Shown piece after piece: positions 30,315-40,313 of a stretch of DNA of 64,000 nt. The first letter of the stretch is position 1; each line of letters opens with the position of its first letter. The notes below the pieces were generated by a model, which saw nothing but the letters and a program-made list of their open reading frames with translations, ran no database searches and was not told the origin of the DNA. Source of the DNA: Nitrosomonas ureae (GTDB taxonomy: Bacteria > Pseudomonadota > Gammaproteobacteria > Burkholderiales > Nitrosomonadaceae); contig NZ_LT907782.1 in assembly GCF_900206265.1 (NCBI RefSeq), positions 1,302,001-1,366,000 of the forward strand, written 5' to 3'. The position numbers were made by a program, and so were the translations under genes.

Positions 30315-31139
30315 TTAGTTGGTATGGGCAAGGTTATACTCGCCACAATCAGTTACAACCTCCCACGCGTCACGATGCTCGTTATACATTTTTTCCAAGG
30401 CATCTTCCACTTTCACATAATAAGGCCTACGAATGCCGTGGTAATTAACCGGGGGACCAATCGGATTAAAATTCAAACCATAAAAACCCATTAATTTATT
30501 CAATGCGGGATCCGCTACTGACAACCAATGCCTGATATTATATTTGACTGACATGCGCATTACCCCTGCCATGAGTACCAATCCGATACTAAGTGATGAA
30601 CGGCGATCTGAAGAACGCCGATCTTGTTGCGTCCCTCTTTGCTCCCTTTCGTGATGCACCTCTCTTTTTTCCCCTTCAGTCTCTTCCACTTGCTTGCGAC
30701 GATCTCCCTTACGCCGATCAAACCGACTAACAACCAAGAAACGTGAAATTTCAGCAGTTTGTTGACGAGGCAACGCCTTGACATCACACAATTCCGGATC
30801 CAATTGTCCATATAACTCTACCGGTAGAGGCTTTTCAGGCCTGGATGAATCGGGCAAAATCAGTCTTACGGTACCAATAAATTCTCCGGAAGGGCGATAG
30901 CGCAAAAGAATGTGTGACGAGTGACTGTCGTAACCATCCCTTTCCATTTGATCCGGGCACAGTACCGGATCAAAACCGGGCAAACGTTGTTCAACACATA
31001 ATACTTGATAGCGAATTCTGTAAACATGCTCCAGCAGTTCAGCAGTATCAGCGACAACAAGTTCAAAGAATTTCTGAAAGTTTTGATACAAATCACTCAT
31101 AGAATCACCTAGTTCGGGTTCAAAATCCACTCTATTCAT
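30315..31139 (-). CDS. PEP-CTERM/exosortase-associated acyltransferase
   Basis: This is a GNAT-like protein related to N-acyl-homoserine lactone synthases and found almost only in genomes with exosortase and PEP-CTERM proteins (TIGR03694-type). Typical sequence: YRIRYQVLCVEQRLPGF, HILLRYRPSGEFIGTVRLI and AEISRFLVVSRFDRR. A very charged insert (about 150-175, RKGDRRKQVEETEGEKREV) splits the domain. The start could be the first ATG or Met14 (MSDLYQNFQKF). The acyl donor and acceptor are unknown. It heads the operon that continues into the PstS-like, barrel and GGDEF-EAL genes. Confidence 0.87.
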   Translation of the reverse strand: MNRVDFEPELGDSMSDLYQNFQKFFELVVADTAELLEHVYRIRYQVLCVEQRLPGFDPVLCPDQMERDGYDSHSSHILLRYRPSGEFIGTVRLILPDSSRPEKPLPVELYGQLDPELCDVKALPRQQTAEISRFLVVSRFDRRKGDRRKQVEETEGEKREVHHEREQRGTQQDRRSSDRRSSLSIGLVLMAGVMRMSVKYNIRHWLSVADPALNKLMGFYGLNFNPIGPPVNYHGIRRPYYVKVEDALEKMYNEHRDAWEVVTDCGEYNLAHTN

Positions 31140-31536
31140 ATTTAAACAAATTCTTAAAGCAATTTGTAACTATTCAGAAAATGAAGATGTAATGAATCAG
31201 TTAATAGCATGGGTAGAAATCATATACCGCATCTACGCTATCTCATCAGTGAAAAAACGCAACCACTGTAGTGTATTTTCTATTTTATCAGCATAAAACA
31301 AACACTCTTTCATGCAACAAGTAATATCTATTAATTACCCCTAGCCATTTAAGTATATTTAAAGCGAATATTCAACTGCTTTGCGCAATTTATCGAAGAA
31401 ATTCAGCTATGACCCACCCCCCTACACAATATAAACAACATTTAAACTGAGTGCAAAGAACTTTATCGATATGAATCGTATGGATTAGCTCTATTTTATT
31501 GCAGACAAAATAATAATTTCTGCCGCAAATCATTGC
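31140..31536. other. Intergenic between two XrtA-linked operons
   Basis: This AT-rich stretch separates the decarboxylase gene end from the acyltransferase start on the same strand. It should contain the acyltransferase promoter and possibly the terminator of the ligase-decarboxylase pair. I see no clear hairpin with a U-tract and no sigma-54 consensus. No coding frame is visible. Confidence 0.4.
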
Positions 31537-32772
31537 TCAAACCAACACTTCGATCGGCGGAGGATGATCAAGAAATGCTGTCGGACTCGCCGTCAAACCA
31601 TAAGCACCTGATTGTAAAACAACTACCAGATCGTTTACGGATGCCCGGGCCAGGGCCATTTGATCCGCCAGTACATCCAACGGTGTGCATAGCGGCCCTA
31701 CGACGGAAACAATTTCCCTTGCGGTACCTTGAACTTTGTTACCGATAACGACAGGATAGTTTTTGCGGATAACTTGACCTAAATTCCCGGAAGCCGCCAA
31801 GTGATGATGCAACCCACCATCCGTTACGAGAAAGACTTGCCCACGCGAAGCTTTACGCTCCAGAATACGGCAGACATAAATGCCTGCCTCGGCAACCAGA
31901 TACCGTCCCAACTCAAGCGCCACCGTGGTTTCCGGTAATTGCTGCTTTATTCTCTTTATCAGGCGCTGTAAATTGACCCCAATCGCTGCAATATCCAACG
32001 GCTGGTCACCCGGAAAATAGGGCACTCCGAAACCGCCGCCGATATTTAGCAACTTCACCGGTGAAGGTGCATATTCAGCCAGTTGAATGGCAAGCAAAAC
32101 GATTTTTTCATGCGACTCCTGAATCGCTGCCGCATTCAGATTCTGTGAGCCGCTAAAAATATGAAAACCAACAAAATTTAAGTCAAGTAAATCCAGCCGT
32201 TTCAACACATCGGGCACACATTCGGCGTCGATGCCGAATGGTTTGGAGCCGCCACTCATTTTTACCCCGGAAGACTTGAGCTCAAAATCCGGATTAATGC
32301 GAATGGCCACTTTGGGAGCCATCCCTAAATCTACGCCTTGTTGTGCAATCAACTCCATTTCCTGCGGTGACTCAATGTTCAGCACCACGCCTGCGGCAAT
32401 CGCACTGCGCAGCTCATGCACCTTTTTCCCTGGACCGGCAAAACTTATCTTTTTAGAGGCTAGGATGGTATCCAATGCAATCCTCATCTCTCCTGCCGAG
32501 GCCACATCCATGCCATCGACCAAGCTTGCCAGATGCTGCACCACAGCCGGCATGGGATTGGCTTTTATCGCGTAGTGCAACAAGACTTCTTGGGGCAAAT
32601 TCTGGCGTAGCAGTTCAACCCGCTCAGTAATTTTTTTCCGATCATAGGCATAAAACGGCGTCGTGCCCACCCGATCCACCAATCGGGTCAATGCCATTCC
32701 GCCTATCTGCAAACAATCGTCTTGCACAGAAAACTGCGCAAGCGGTGCATGTTCCAAGGGTTGGTTGATCAT
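31537..32772 (-). CDS. PLP-dependent decarboxylase, exosortase A-associated
   Basis: This fold-type III PLP enzyme of the ornithine/diaminopimelate decarboxylase family belongs to the subgroup tied to exosortase A loci. PLP is expected on Lys70 in YAIKANP. The glycine-rich phosphate-binding segment is LNIGGGFGVPYFPG, and GPLCTPLDVLAD near the C-terminus provides the active-site Cys from the second subunit. Length (411) is normal. The start overlaps the stop of the AMP-ligase gene by one base, so the two are co-translated. In related loci this pair, with an acyl carrier protein, is thought to modify an amino acid-derived precursor; no carrier protein is present here. Confidence 0.9.
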   Translation of the reverse strand: MINQPLEHAPLAQFSVQDDCLQIGGMALTRLVDRVGTTPFYAYDRKKITERVELLRQNLPQEVLLHYAIKANPMPAVVQHLASLVDGMDVASAGEMRIALDTILASKKISFAGPGKKVHELRSAIAAGVVLNIESPQEMELIAQQGVDLGMAPKVAIRINPDFELKSSGVKMSGGSKPFGIDAECVPDVLKRLDLLDLNFVGFHIFSGSQNLNAAAIQESHEKIVLLAIQLAEYAPSPVKLLNIGGGFGVPYFPGDQPLDIAAIGVNLQRLIKRIKQQLPETTVALELGRYLVAEAGIYVCRILERKASRGQVFLVTDGGLHHHLAASGNLGQVIRKNYPVVIGNKVQGTAREIVSVVGPLCTPLDVLADQMALARASVNDLVVVLQSGAYGLTASPTAFLDHPPPIEVLV

Positions 32773-34346
32773 CAGTCGTTTTCGCTAAATAGGAGTTGTA
32801 ACTGCCGGGAAAGGAATTTACGGTCAATTTTGCCGTTTGGATTGAGCGGTAGTTTTCCTTCGCGCACTTCGAGATGACTGGGCACCATATAAGCGGGCAA
32901 TTGTTTCTTGCACGCGCCTAACAGTCTATCAACATCCAGCTGGATACCTTCCCTGGCCGTAACAATCGCAGCGATCGCCTGTCCCAGTACCGGATGCGGA
33001 ATACCAAAGGCGACTGCCTCAGCGACACATTCCGTGGCGTAGATGACCTCCTCGATTTCGGTCGGGCTGACGCGGTATCCGGAAGTTTTGATCATTTCGT
33101 CACGGCGTTCAATGAAATACAAAAAACCCTCTTCGTCCATCTGCACCGTATCGCCTGACCACGCAGCAATTTCCGTGAGCATCAACCCTGCCTGTCGTGA
33201 CTTAATGGGTTTAAAACAGGTCACGGTCTTTTCCGCATCATTCCAATACCCCATGGCCACCAGAACACCCCGGTGCACCAATTCACCCGGCTCACCCGGC
33301 ACGCAATGCGATCCATCTTCCCGCAGCACCATGACCTCGGCATTCGGTATCGCTTTACCAATAGAATCAGGACGCCGGCTGATTTCTTCCGGCGCCAGAT
33401 ACGTTGAGCGGAAAGCTTCGGTAAAACCATACATCAGAAAAATTTTCGTATCCGGCAAAGCATGACGTAACTGATCCAATATTGTACGGGGTATGGCGCC
33501 ACCCGAATTGGTGATATAACGCAACGCAGGCACTTTATCCCAATGCAGACGCGCAAGTTGAGCCCACAAGGGTGGTACAGCGGCTAATCCGGTGATGCGC
33601 AATTCCTTGACAACACGGAGGATGTCATGCGGCAACAAGTAATTCATCAATATGTTTGCTGCACCTGCGTAAAAAGCCGTCGTCAGCTGGCTTAATCCGT
33701 AATCAAAACTCAACGGCAGCACGGTTAGAATGCGGTCATCAGAACAATTCTGTAAGTAGTGCGCGACACTTTTAGCGCCGGCAACCAGATTACGATGCGA
33801 AAGTACGACACCTTTGGGTTTGCCCGTACTGCCAGAGGTATAAATGATAGCCGCCATATCGCTATCGATCGTTAACACAGCCGTATTGACACCGCTCATT
33901 TCTTCCCAGCAAACGACAGAAAAGCCGGGAATGACCGTAAGTTTATCTTTACCGTCCACCAGCACAATCGTATGCAAATCACGACAGGATAACAAAACAG
34001 CTTGCAATAATTTCAACCGTTCCAACGAAGTGATCAGTACCCTTACATTGCAATCGATCAAAATATAAGCGACCTGTTCCGGTTTTAATACCGGATTGAC
34101 CGGAACAAAAACACCCCCCCCCGCCGCCGCGGCAAATAATGCAATCACTGTCTCGAAACGTTTCTCGAGATACACTGCAACCCGCTCCCCCCGACTTAAG
34201 CCCAGTGCCCGCAAACCACCCGCTTTTGCCTTGACTTGCCTTGCCAGCATGGCATAACACATGGATTGATCCTGATACCACAATGCTTCAGCATCTGGTG
34301 ATCGTTCTGCGGTTGTGAAAATCAAATCATGAATTAAATCGGTCAT
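32772..34346 (-). CDS. AMP-forming acyl-CoA ligase, exosortase A-associated
   Basis: This is an adenylate-forming enzyme of the ANL superfamily that activates a carboxylic acid with ATP. The P-loop-like motif IIYTSGSTGKPKGV is at 167-180; YGFTEAF, the WSGDTVQMDEEGFLYFIERRDEMI hinge region and the C-terminal lysine motif PNGKIDRK are intact. It is the first gene of the pair with the PLP decarboxylase. Residues 77-79 are encoded by a run of nine G, which keeps the frame at its present length but is a possible slippage site. Adjacent alanines (FAAAAGGGVFVP) fit the normal family pattern. Confidence 0.92.
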   Translation of the reverse strand: MTDLIHDLIFTTAERSPDAEALWYQDQSMCYAMLARQVKAKAGGLRALGLSRGERVAVYLEKRFETVIALFAAAAGGGVFVPVNPVLKPEQVAYILIDCNVRVLITSLERLKLLQAVLLSCRDLHTIVLVDGKDKLTVIPGFSVVCWEEMSGVNTAVLTIDSDMAAIIYTSGSTGKPKGVVLSHRNLVAGAKSVAHYLQNCSDDRILTVLPLSFDYGLSQLTTAFYAGAANILMNYLLPHDILRVVKELRITGLAAVPPLWAQLARLHWDKVPALRYITNSGGAIPRTILDQLRHALPDTKIFLMYGFTEAFRSTYLAPEEISRRPDSIGKAIPNAEVMVLREDGSHCVPGEPGELVHRGVLVAMGYWNDAEKTVTCFKPIKSRQAGLMLTEIAAWSGDTVQMDEEGFLYFIERRDEMIKTSGYRVSPTEIEEVIYATECVAEAVAFGIPHPVLGQAIAAIVTAREGIQLDVDRLLGACKKQLPAYMVPSHLEVREGKLPLNPNGKIDRKFLSRQLQLLFSEND

Positions 34347-34544
34347 TTATCACACGCATGATGCTCATACATACTCGTTAAAAATCTTATTGGAATTAAA
34401 TTGCGCACATTATAATCGGCTTTAAGCCGCAAGCCTCGATGAAGATGCATCCTACTTGAACCGGGGTAAAAGAAACACTGGTTTTACGGAATCGCGTAAA
34501 CTACCCCCTTCTCAACATTCGGTCTTACAGTTAATACAACAATC

Positions 34545-35939
34545 ATGACAGTACGTACACGATTTGCACCCAGCCCAACCGGTTATCTGCACATTGGCGG
34601 CGCGCGCACCGCGCTCTTCTCCTGGGCTTATGCACGCAAGCACGGCGGGCAGTTCATTCTGCGCATTGAAGACACTGATCTGGAACGCTCCACCCAGCAA
34701 TCGATACAAGCGATTCTCGACGGCATGGCATGGCTGGGATTGGATTACGATGAAGGACCGTTTTATCAGATGCAACGGCTGGCGCGCTATCATGAAGTGG
34801 CTGAACAATTACTGGAAAATAATCAGGCCTATTATTGCTACGCCACTAAGGAAGAACTGGAACAGATGCGTGAGCAGCAATTGGCCGCCGGCTTAAAACC
34901 CCGCTATGACGGACGCTGGCGTGATTCCCGAAAAACCCCGCCGACCGACATAAAACCGGTGATCCGACTGAAAAATCCATTAGAAGGCCATGTCGCCTTC
35001 AACGATCAGATCAAAGGGAAGATCACGGTCGCCAACACTGAACTGGATGACCTGGTATTACTGCGCAGCGATGGCGTGCCGACTTATAATTTCAGCGTCG
35101 TGATCGATGATCTGGATATGAATATCACCCATGTGATACGCGGTGATGATCATGTCAACAATACCCCGCGCCAAATTAACATTCTTAAAGCTCTGAATGC
35201 GCCGTTACCTGAGTATGCTCATGTCCCGATGATCCTGGGCGCGAACGGTGAGCGTTTGTCCAAGCGCCATGGCGCTGTCTCGGTGATCCAATACCGCGAA
35301 GACGGTTATTTACCCGAAGCCTTGCTGAATTATCTGGCCCGACTGGGATGGTCGCACGGTGATGAAGAAATTTTCAGTCGCGAGCAATTGGTCGAATGGT
35401 TCGATTTGGCCGCAATTAGCCGCTCCCCGGCTAAATTCAATCCGGAGAAACTGCACTGGATCAATCAGCAATATCTCAAAGCCACGGATAATGCGCGTTT
35501 GGCTGAATTGGTAACACCTTTCCTTGCAAAAGACCATTGTCAAATTGAGGGCGGCCCCGATTTAGCGCTGGTTGTCGATTTGCTCAAGGAAAGAGTCAAT
35601 ACCATTGAAGAATTGGCTGATGCGGCGGTGTATTTTTATCGTCCGTTGGAACCCGCCGATGAATTGAAAACGCTACACCTAACCGCGGAAGCAAAGCCGC
35701 TCATGCTCGGTTTGCTGGAAAAATTCCGGCACATTGAATGGACACGCGAATCAATTCATCAGGAAATAAAAACCGCCGTGAAGGAACACAACGTTAAATT
35801 TCCGAAAATTGCGATGCCGTTGCGCGTCATGGTAACCGGAGAGATTCACACGCCTTCCATCGATGCAGTGCTGGCGCTGCTCGGACGCGAGGAAACGCTC
35901 ACCCGCATGAACAGCCATCTTGGCAATTTTCAGGATTGA
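34545..35939 (+). CDS. gltX: Glutamyl-tRNA synthetase
   Basis: This class I synthetase charges tRNA-Glu. The HIGH-type motif appears as LHIGGARTALF (His16 onward), and the KMSKS-type loop as RLSKRHGAVS near residue 240. The 464-residue length is normal for the bacterial enzyme. It may be the only GluRS or one of a discriminating pair; the sequence alone does not say. The next genes on the same strand are tRNA-Ala and tRNA-Glu, so the enzyme and one of its substrates are neighbours and could share transcription. Confidence 0.97.
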   Translation: MTVRTRFAPSPTGYLHIGGARTALFSWAYARKHGGQFILRIEDTDLERSTQQSIQAILDGMAWLGLDYDEGPFYQMQRLARYHEVAEQLLENNQAYYCYATKEELEQMREQQLAAGLKPRYDGRWRDSRKTPPTDIKPVIRLKNPLEGHVAFNDQIKGKITVANTELDDLVLLRSDGVPTYNFSVVIDDLDMNITHVIRGDDHVNNTPRQINILKALNAPLPEYAHVPMILGANGERLSKRHGAVSVIQYREDGYLPEALLNYLARLGWSHGDEEIFSREQLVEWFDLAAISRSPAKFNPEKLHWINQQYLKATDNARLAELVTPFLAKDHCQIEGGPDLALVVDLLKERVNTIEELADAAVYFYRPLEPADELKTLHLTAEAKPLMLGLLEKFRHIEWTRESIHQEIKTAVKEHNVKFPKIAMPLRVMVTGEIHTPSIDAVLALLGREETLTRMNSHLGNFQD

Positions 35940-35993
35940 TCTTTTCTTTACAATGAATCAAGGCATCAGTATAATCCCCCCTTCCTTTGCTCA

Positions 35994-36069
<76 letters not shown>

Positions 36070-36110
36070 GTTAATTTTAGCAACGCGAAGCTGTACCGAC
36101 ATAACACTTT

Positions 36111-36186
36111 GTCCCCATCGTCTAGAGGCCTAGGACATCGCCCTTTCACGGCGGTAACAGGGGTTCGAATCCCCTTGGGGACGCCA
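36111..36186 (+). tRNA. tRNA-Glu (anticodon UUC)
   Basis: This is a full cloverleaf with encoded CCA (36184-36186). The acceptor stem is GTCCCCA/TGGGGAC and the T-loop is GGTTCGAATCC. The anticodon loop CTTTCAC gives UUC for glutamate. A terminator follows. The restriction island begins about 460 bases later, but I find no repeat of the tRNA 3' end at the other side of the island. Confidence 0.95.
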
Positions 36187-36197
36187 ATAAAACAGAT

Positions 36198-36220
36198 ACT
36201 TAAACAAATTTAAGTTTTTT
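36198..36220 (+). terminator. Terminator of the tRNA transcript
   Basis: Arms ACTTAAA (36198-36204) and TTTAAGT (36209-36215) enclose a CAAA loop and are followed by TTTTT. The stem is AT-rich but the position, 12 bases after the tRNA-Glu CCA, fits. Confidence 0.7.
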
Positions 36221-36646
36221 GTTTCTTCCGTGCATAATCTATGAAGGCGAAAATTGTCGCTGTCAATATGGACTAAAACTTGCCTGCAGTCCATCCACCC
36301 CCACCTCCGTCAGTACGAACTGATAGCCTATAAATAGAACACGACTAAGTTCTAACACGGCTTGTTTCAGCTTGGTGCATAAAGCTGACATCCAATTTTT
36401 TACATATTCTCCTTATAAATAACCGTTAGCTTACAATTTTTGTGGTTCAAAATATTAACTGGCATGATTATATTGTCTTAGGGACAATTAAGAAAAAGTA
36501 CCTTTAACTTAAAGTTGGGATATCTCGGCGTAATGCGTGATACAGTCATGAATGGCGTAACCAGGGCGTAGTGGTGCAGAACACTGGGATGCGATGAGTG
36601 AAAGAGAACTAAAATAACAGCCCCTGTAGGGAAATAACTAATAATC
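36221..36646. other. Intergenic, upstream of restriction genes
   Basis: This stretch separates the tRNA pair from the restriction island. No integrase, attachment repeat or coding frame is visible. It should contain the promoter of the restriction operon. The start at 36647 has only a weak Shine-Dalgarno-like GGGAA about 15 bases before it. Confidence 0.4.
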
Positions 36647-39070
36647 ATGTCTGATGCGTTTTTTAAGAAATCAATCCTGAATTCGCCCTACGAATACCCA
36701 GCAGCTCACTGGGAAATGGTGGAAGGTCTTCCGACCCAAAATATTGTAAATTCTCGCCGCCGCGCAGAGTTCATCACTCCCATTCCAAAACCAAAAAAGC
36801 GTAAAGAAGCGAAGCTCCAGGATTTGTTTGATGAAAGCATGGGGTTGGGCGATGGGCGCCAAAAATACGATCCGATTTCCATTATCAATGAACTGAGAAG
36901 CCATATTGATGCTTGGCGTATGCTACCTAGCGAACGTGACTGGATGGTGGCACCCGATACCGCGCGGCTTTTGAAGCATTGGCGGCATCATGAATTCAAT
37001 GGTATTCGCCCCTTCTTTTGTCAGGTCGAAGCAGTCGAGGTTGCAATTTGGTTGACGGAAGTAGCACCAAAGCTTGGTGCCAGAGGCAAAAAGTTTCTTG
37101 ATTACCTCGACAATGTCAATACGGACGCCAATCCCGGCTTGATTCGATTGGCGCTCAAGCTTGCGACCGGAGCAGGAAAAACAACTGTTATGTCCATGCT
37201 CATTGCATGGCAGACAATCAATGCGGTGCGTCAACCCAGCAGTAAGAGATTTACCAGAGGGTTTTTGCTTGTCGCTCCTGGCTTGACCATCAAAGACCGC
37301 CTGCGGGTATTGCAGCCCAATGACCCGGACAGCTACTATAAAAACCGTGAGATCATTCCAAACGATATGCTTGCTGATTTGGAGCGGGCGAAGATTGTCA
37401 TCACCAACTATCACGCTTTCAAGCTGCGCGAGCGCGTTGAAATATCTGCCGGGGGTAGAGCTTTACTGAAGGGTAAACGCGGCGAGGATTTGAACACACT
37501 TGAAACAGAAGGGCAGATGCTCCAGCGCGTCATGCCTGAGTTGATAGGCATGAAGAACATCATGGTGCTCAATGACGAGGCGCACCATTGCTACCGTGAA
37601 AAGCCTGGCGATGATGAAGAAGGCGATTTAACTTCCGACGAGAAGAAGGAAGCAGAAAGCAATCTGGAGGCAGCCCGCCTTTGGATTAACGGACTGGAAA
37701 TCGTTGCCAAAAAGCTCGGCATCAATCGCATCATTGATTTGTCTGCGACGCCATTTTTCCTGCGCGGTTCAGGTTATGCCGAAGGAACGCTGTTCCCTTG
37801 GACAATGAGCGATTTTTCCCTCATGGATGCCATTGAATGCGGCATTGTGAAATTGCCCCGTGTTCCGGTGGCTGACAATATCCCTGGCGCTGAAATGCCC
37901 AAATTCAGGGAGCTGTGGAAGCATATCGGCCCGAAAATGCCAAAGAAAGGTAGAGGCAAAGGCGCACAACTTGACCCACTAAGCATTCCGGTCGAGCTGC
38001 AAACAGCGCTCGAAGCATTGTATGGTCACTACGAAAAGACTTTTACACTTTGGGAAAAAGAGGGCATCAAAGTTCCGCCGTGCTTCATCGTTGTTTGTAA
38101 CAACACGGCAACGTCCAAACTGGTCTATGACTATATTTCCGGCTTCCACCGTGTCAATGAAGATGGATCAACCGAGCTGGAAAACGGCAGACTAAAGCTA
38201 TTCAGAAATTTCGATGACTATGGCAATCCGCTGGCGAGACCAAATACACTTTTGATTGATAGCGAACAACTGGAATCCGGCGAAGCATTGGATACCAGTT
38301 TCCGCGAAATGGCGTCTGATGAAATCGACCGCTTTCGCCGTGAAATTATCGAGCGAACAGGTGACCAACGCGCCGCCGAAAATCTCACTGACCAGGATTT
38401 GCTCCGCGAAGTCATGAACACCGTCGGTAAATATGGTGCACTCGGCGGCAATATCCGCTGCGTTGTATCTGTGTCCATGCTCACCGAAGGCTGGGATGCG
38501 AACACAGTGACCCACGTTCTCGGTGTTCGAGCATTTGGAACGCAGTTGCTTTGTGAACAGGTGATTGGACGCGCCCTGCGTCGGCAATCCTATGAGCTCA
38601 ATGAAGAAAACCGATTCAACGTCGAATATGCCGACGTGCTGGGTATTCCATTCGACTTTACGGCCAAGCCAGTCATCGCGCCGCCCCTGCCGCCGCGTGA
38701 GACCATTCACGTTAAGGCCATTCGCCCACAGCGTGATCACTTGAGAATCCGCTTCCCTCGCGTGACAGGTTATCGGGTAGAGTTGCCAGCTGAGAGGCTC
38801 ACTGCGGAATTCAATAATGATTCCGTTCTTGTGCTGACACCGGATTTGGTTGGCCCGTCTGTTACGCAAAATTCAGGGATTATCGGCGAAGCGGTTGACC
38901 TGAATCTTGTTCATACAGGCGATTTGCGCCATTCCACGCTTCTTTTTCATTTGACGCAGCGCTTGCTCTATACCAAGTGGCGCGATCCAGGCGAAGAGCC
39001 AAAAATGCATTTTGGAGTTGCCCCCTTTGAACGGACACATTATGTTCTGTTTAAAGGAGAAGAAATATGA
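36647..39070 (+). pseudogene. BPTD_3080-like restriction endonuclease, N-terminal part
   Basis: This is the helicase part of a large type III-like restriction enzyme. It opens with the family's conserved start (SPYEYPAAHWEMVEGLPTQ, then RRRAEFITPIPKPKKRK). Walker A is ATGAGKTT at 173-180, the DEAH-like box is NDEAHHCY near 308, and motif III is LSATPFF. The C-terminal helicase motifs are SMLTEGWDANTVTHVLG and QVIGRALRR. The native reading ends at the IS3 insertion (His788); the last 20 or so residues of the open frame are read from the insertion sequence. Joining to the part at 40345 restores a continuous protein of about 1015 residues. Confidence 0.88.
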
Positions 39071-39387
39071 CACAAAACTACAAACCTGCCTACCCGGCGG
39101 AGTTTCGCCAACAGATGGTGGAATTGGTAGCATTGGGCAAATGCCCTAAGCAATTATCCAAGGAATTTGGTTGCCACTACACTTCGATAAAAACTTGGTG
39201 TCGAGCAGCAGGTGTACCAATTAGATCAAGCCAGACAATTGCTTCGGCTGCAATATCGAGTGGTCTCCCCTTGAATGTCAACGAGCGACAGGAGCTGATG
39301 GAATTGCGCAAGAAGCTCAAGCGTGTGGAGATGGAGCGTGACATATTGGCAAAGGCTACGGCCTGGTTTGCAAACAACAAGGATTGA
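39067..39387 (+). CDS. IS3-family transposase OrfA
   Basis: This 106-residue DNA-binding subunit has an N-terminal helix-turn-helix (EFRQQMVELVALGK, CHYTSIKTWCRAAGV) and a C-terminal leucine-zipper-like helix (LMELRKKLKRVEMERDILAK). It recognises the element ends and normally joins OrfB through a -1 frameshift. Its stop overlaps the OrfB frame (TTGA). Confidence 0.93.
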   Translation: MTQNYKPAYPAEFRQQMVELVALGKCPKQLSKEFGCHYTSIKTWCRAAGVPIRSSQTIASAAISSGLPLNVNERQELMELRKKLKRVEMERDILAKATAWFANNKD

Positions 39388-40313
39388 TTGGGAAGGTGTA
39401 CCAACTAATCAAGGCAAATCAGGCGCAATTTCCGACTCGTATTCTATGTGAAACATTGGGTGTATCGCACAGTGGTTACTATGACTGGACTAAACGCACG
39501 CCTAGTCAGCGGGTCATTGCCAACTGTCGATTGATTGAGCAGATCATGGCTATATACCGTACAAGCGATTGTACGTATGGCCGCCCCCGCATTACTGTTG
39601 AATTAGTCGATCTTGGAATCAGGGTCAATCACAAGCGCGTAGACAGGTTGATGCGTGAAGCAGGAATTAAGGGAGTGAGCCGCAGGCGCGGCTTTATAAT
39701 CACGACTCATCGGAATAAGCGTGATCGTCCTGCAGAGGATTTAGTGCAACGTCATTTCAAGGCAACTAGCATCAACCAGCTATGGGTTGCGGACATGACT
39801 TACATTCCTACCTGGGCGGGGTTCTTGTATCTGACCGTGGTCATCGATGTATTCAGCCGTAAGGTAGTGGGCTGGGCTTTCGGTGAAACCATGACAGCCA
39901 ACCTGGTGATCAATGCTTTGAACATGGCGTTAATCACCCGTAAACCAGGCAAAGTGATTCACCACAGCGATAGAGGCAGTCAATACACCAGCGTTGATTT
40001 CGGCAAACGATGCAAGGAAATGGGCGTGCGTCCATCCATGGGCAGTGTAGGTGATGCCTATGATAACGCAATGGCTGAGAGTTTTTTTGCTTCCCTGGAA
40101 TGTGAAATGATCGACAGGCGTTCCTGGAAAAACAAAACTGAAGCAAGACTGGCCATATTCACCTGGATCGAATCTTGGTACAACCCCACTCGCAGGCATT
40201 CCGGGCTGGGATACTTATCACCAAACAATTTTGAGAGAAAACTGAATGAGAAAAATCAAATCGCGATAAACTGCAATCCGCTTTCACAAGTTGAGACTCT
40301 CTCGACTCCATGA
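39384..40313 (+). CDS. IS3-family transposase OrfB (DDE)
   Basis: This is the catalytic rve-type integrase domain. The acidic triad is present: first Asp in VADMTYIPTW, second in HHSDRGSQYTS, Glu in DNAMAESFFASL, with the usual helical HTH_21 region in front. Length (309) and motifs are intact, so the copy may still be active. It probably is made as an OrfAB fusion by frameshifting; the separate TTG start is an annotation convenience. Confidence 0.93.
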   Translation: MIGKVYQLIKANQAQFPTRILCETLGVSHSGYYDWTKRTPSQRVIANCRLIEQIMAIYRTSDCTYGRPRITVELVDLGIRVNHKRVDRLMREAGIKGVSRRRGFIITTHRNKRDRPAEDLVQRHFKATSINQLWVADMTYIPTWAGFLYLTVVIDVFSRKVVGWAFGETMTANLVINALNMALITRKPGKVIHHSDRGSQYTSVDFGKRCKEMGVRPSMGSVGDAYDNAMAESFFASLECEMIDRRSWKNKTEARLAIFTWIESWYNPTRRHSGLGYLSPNNFERKLNEKNQIAINCNPLSQVETLSTP

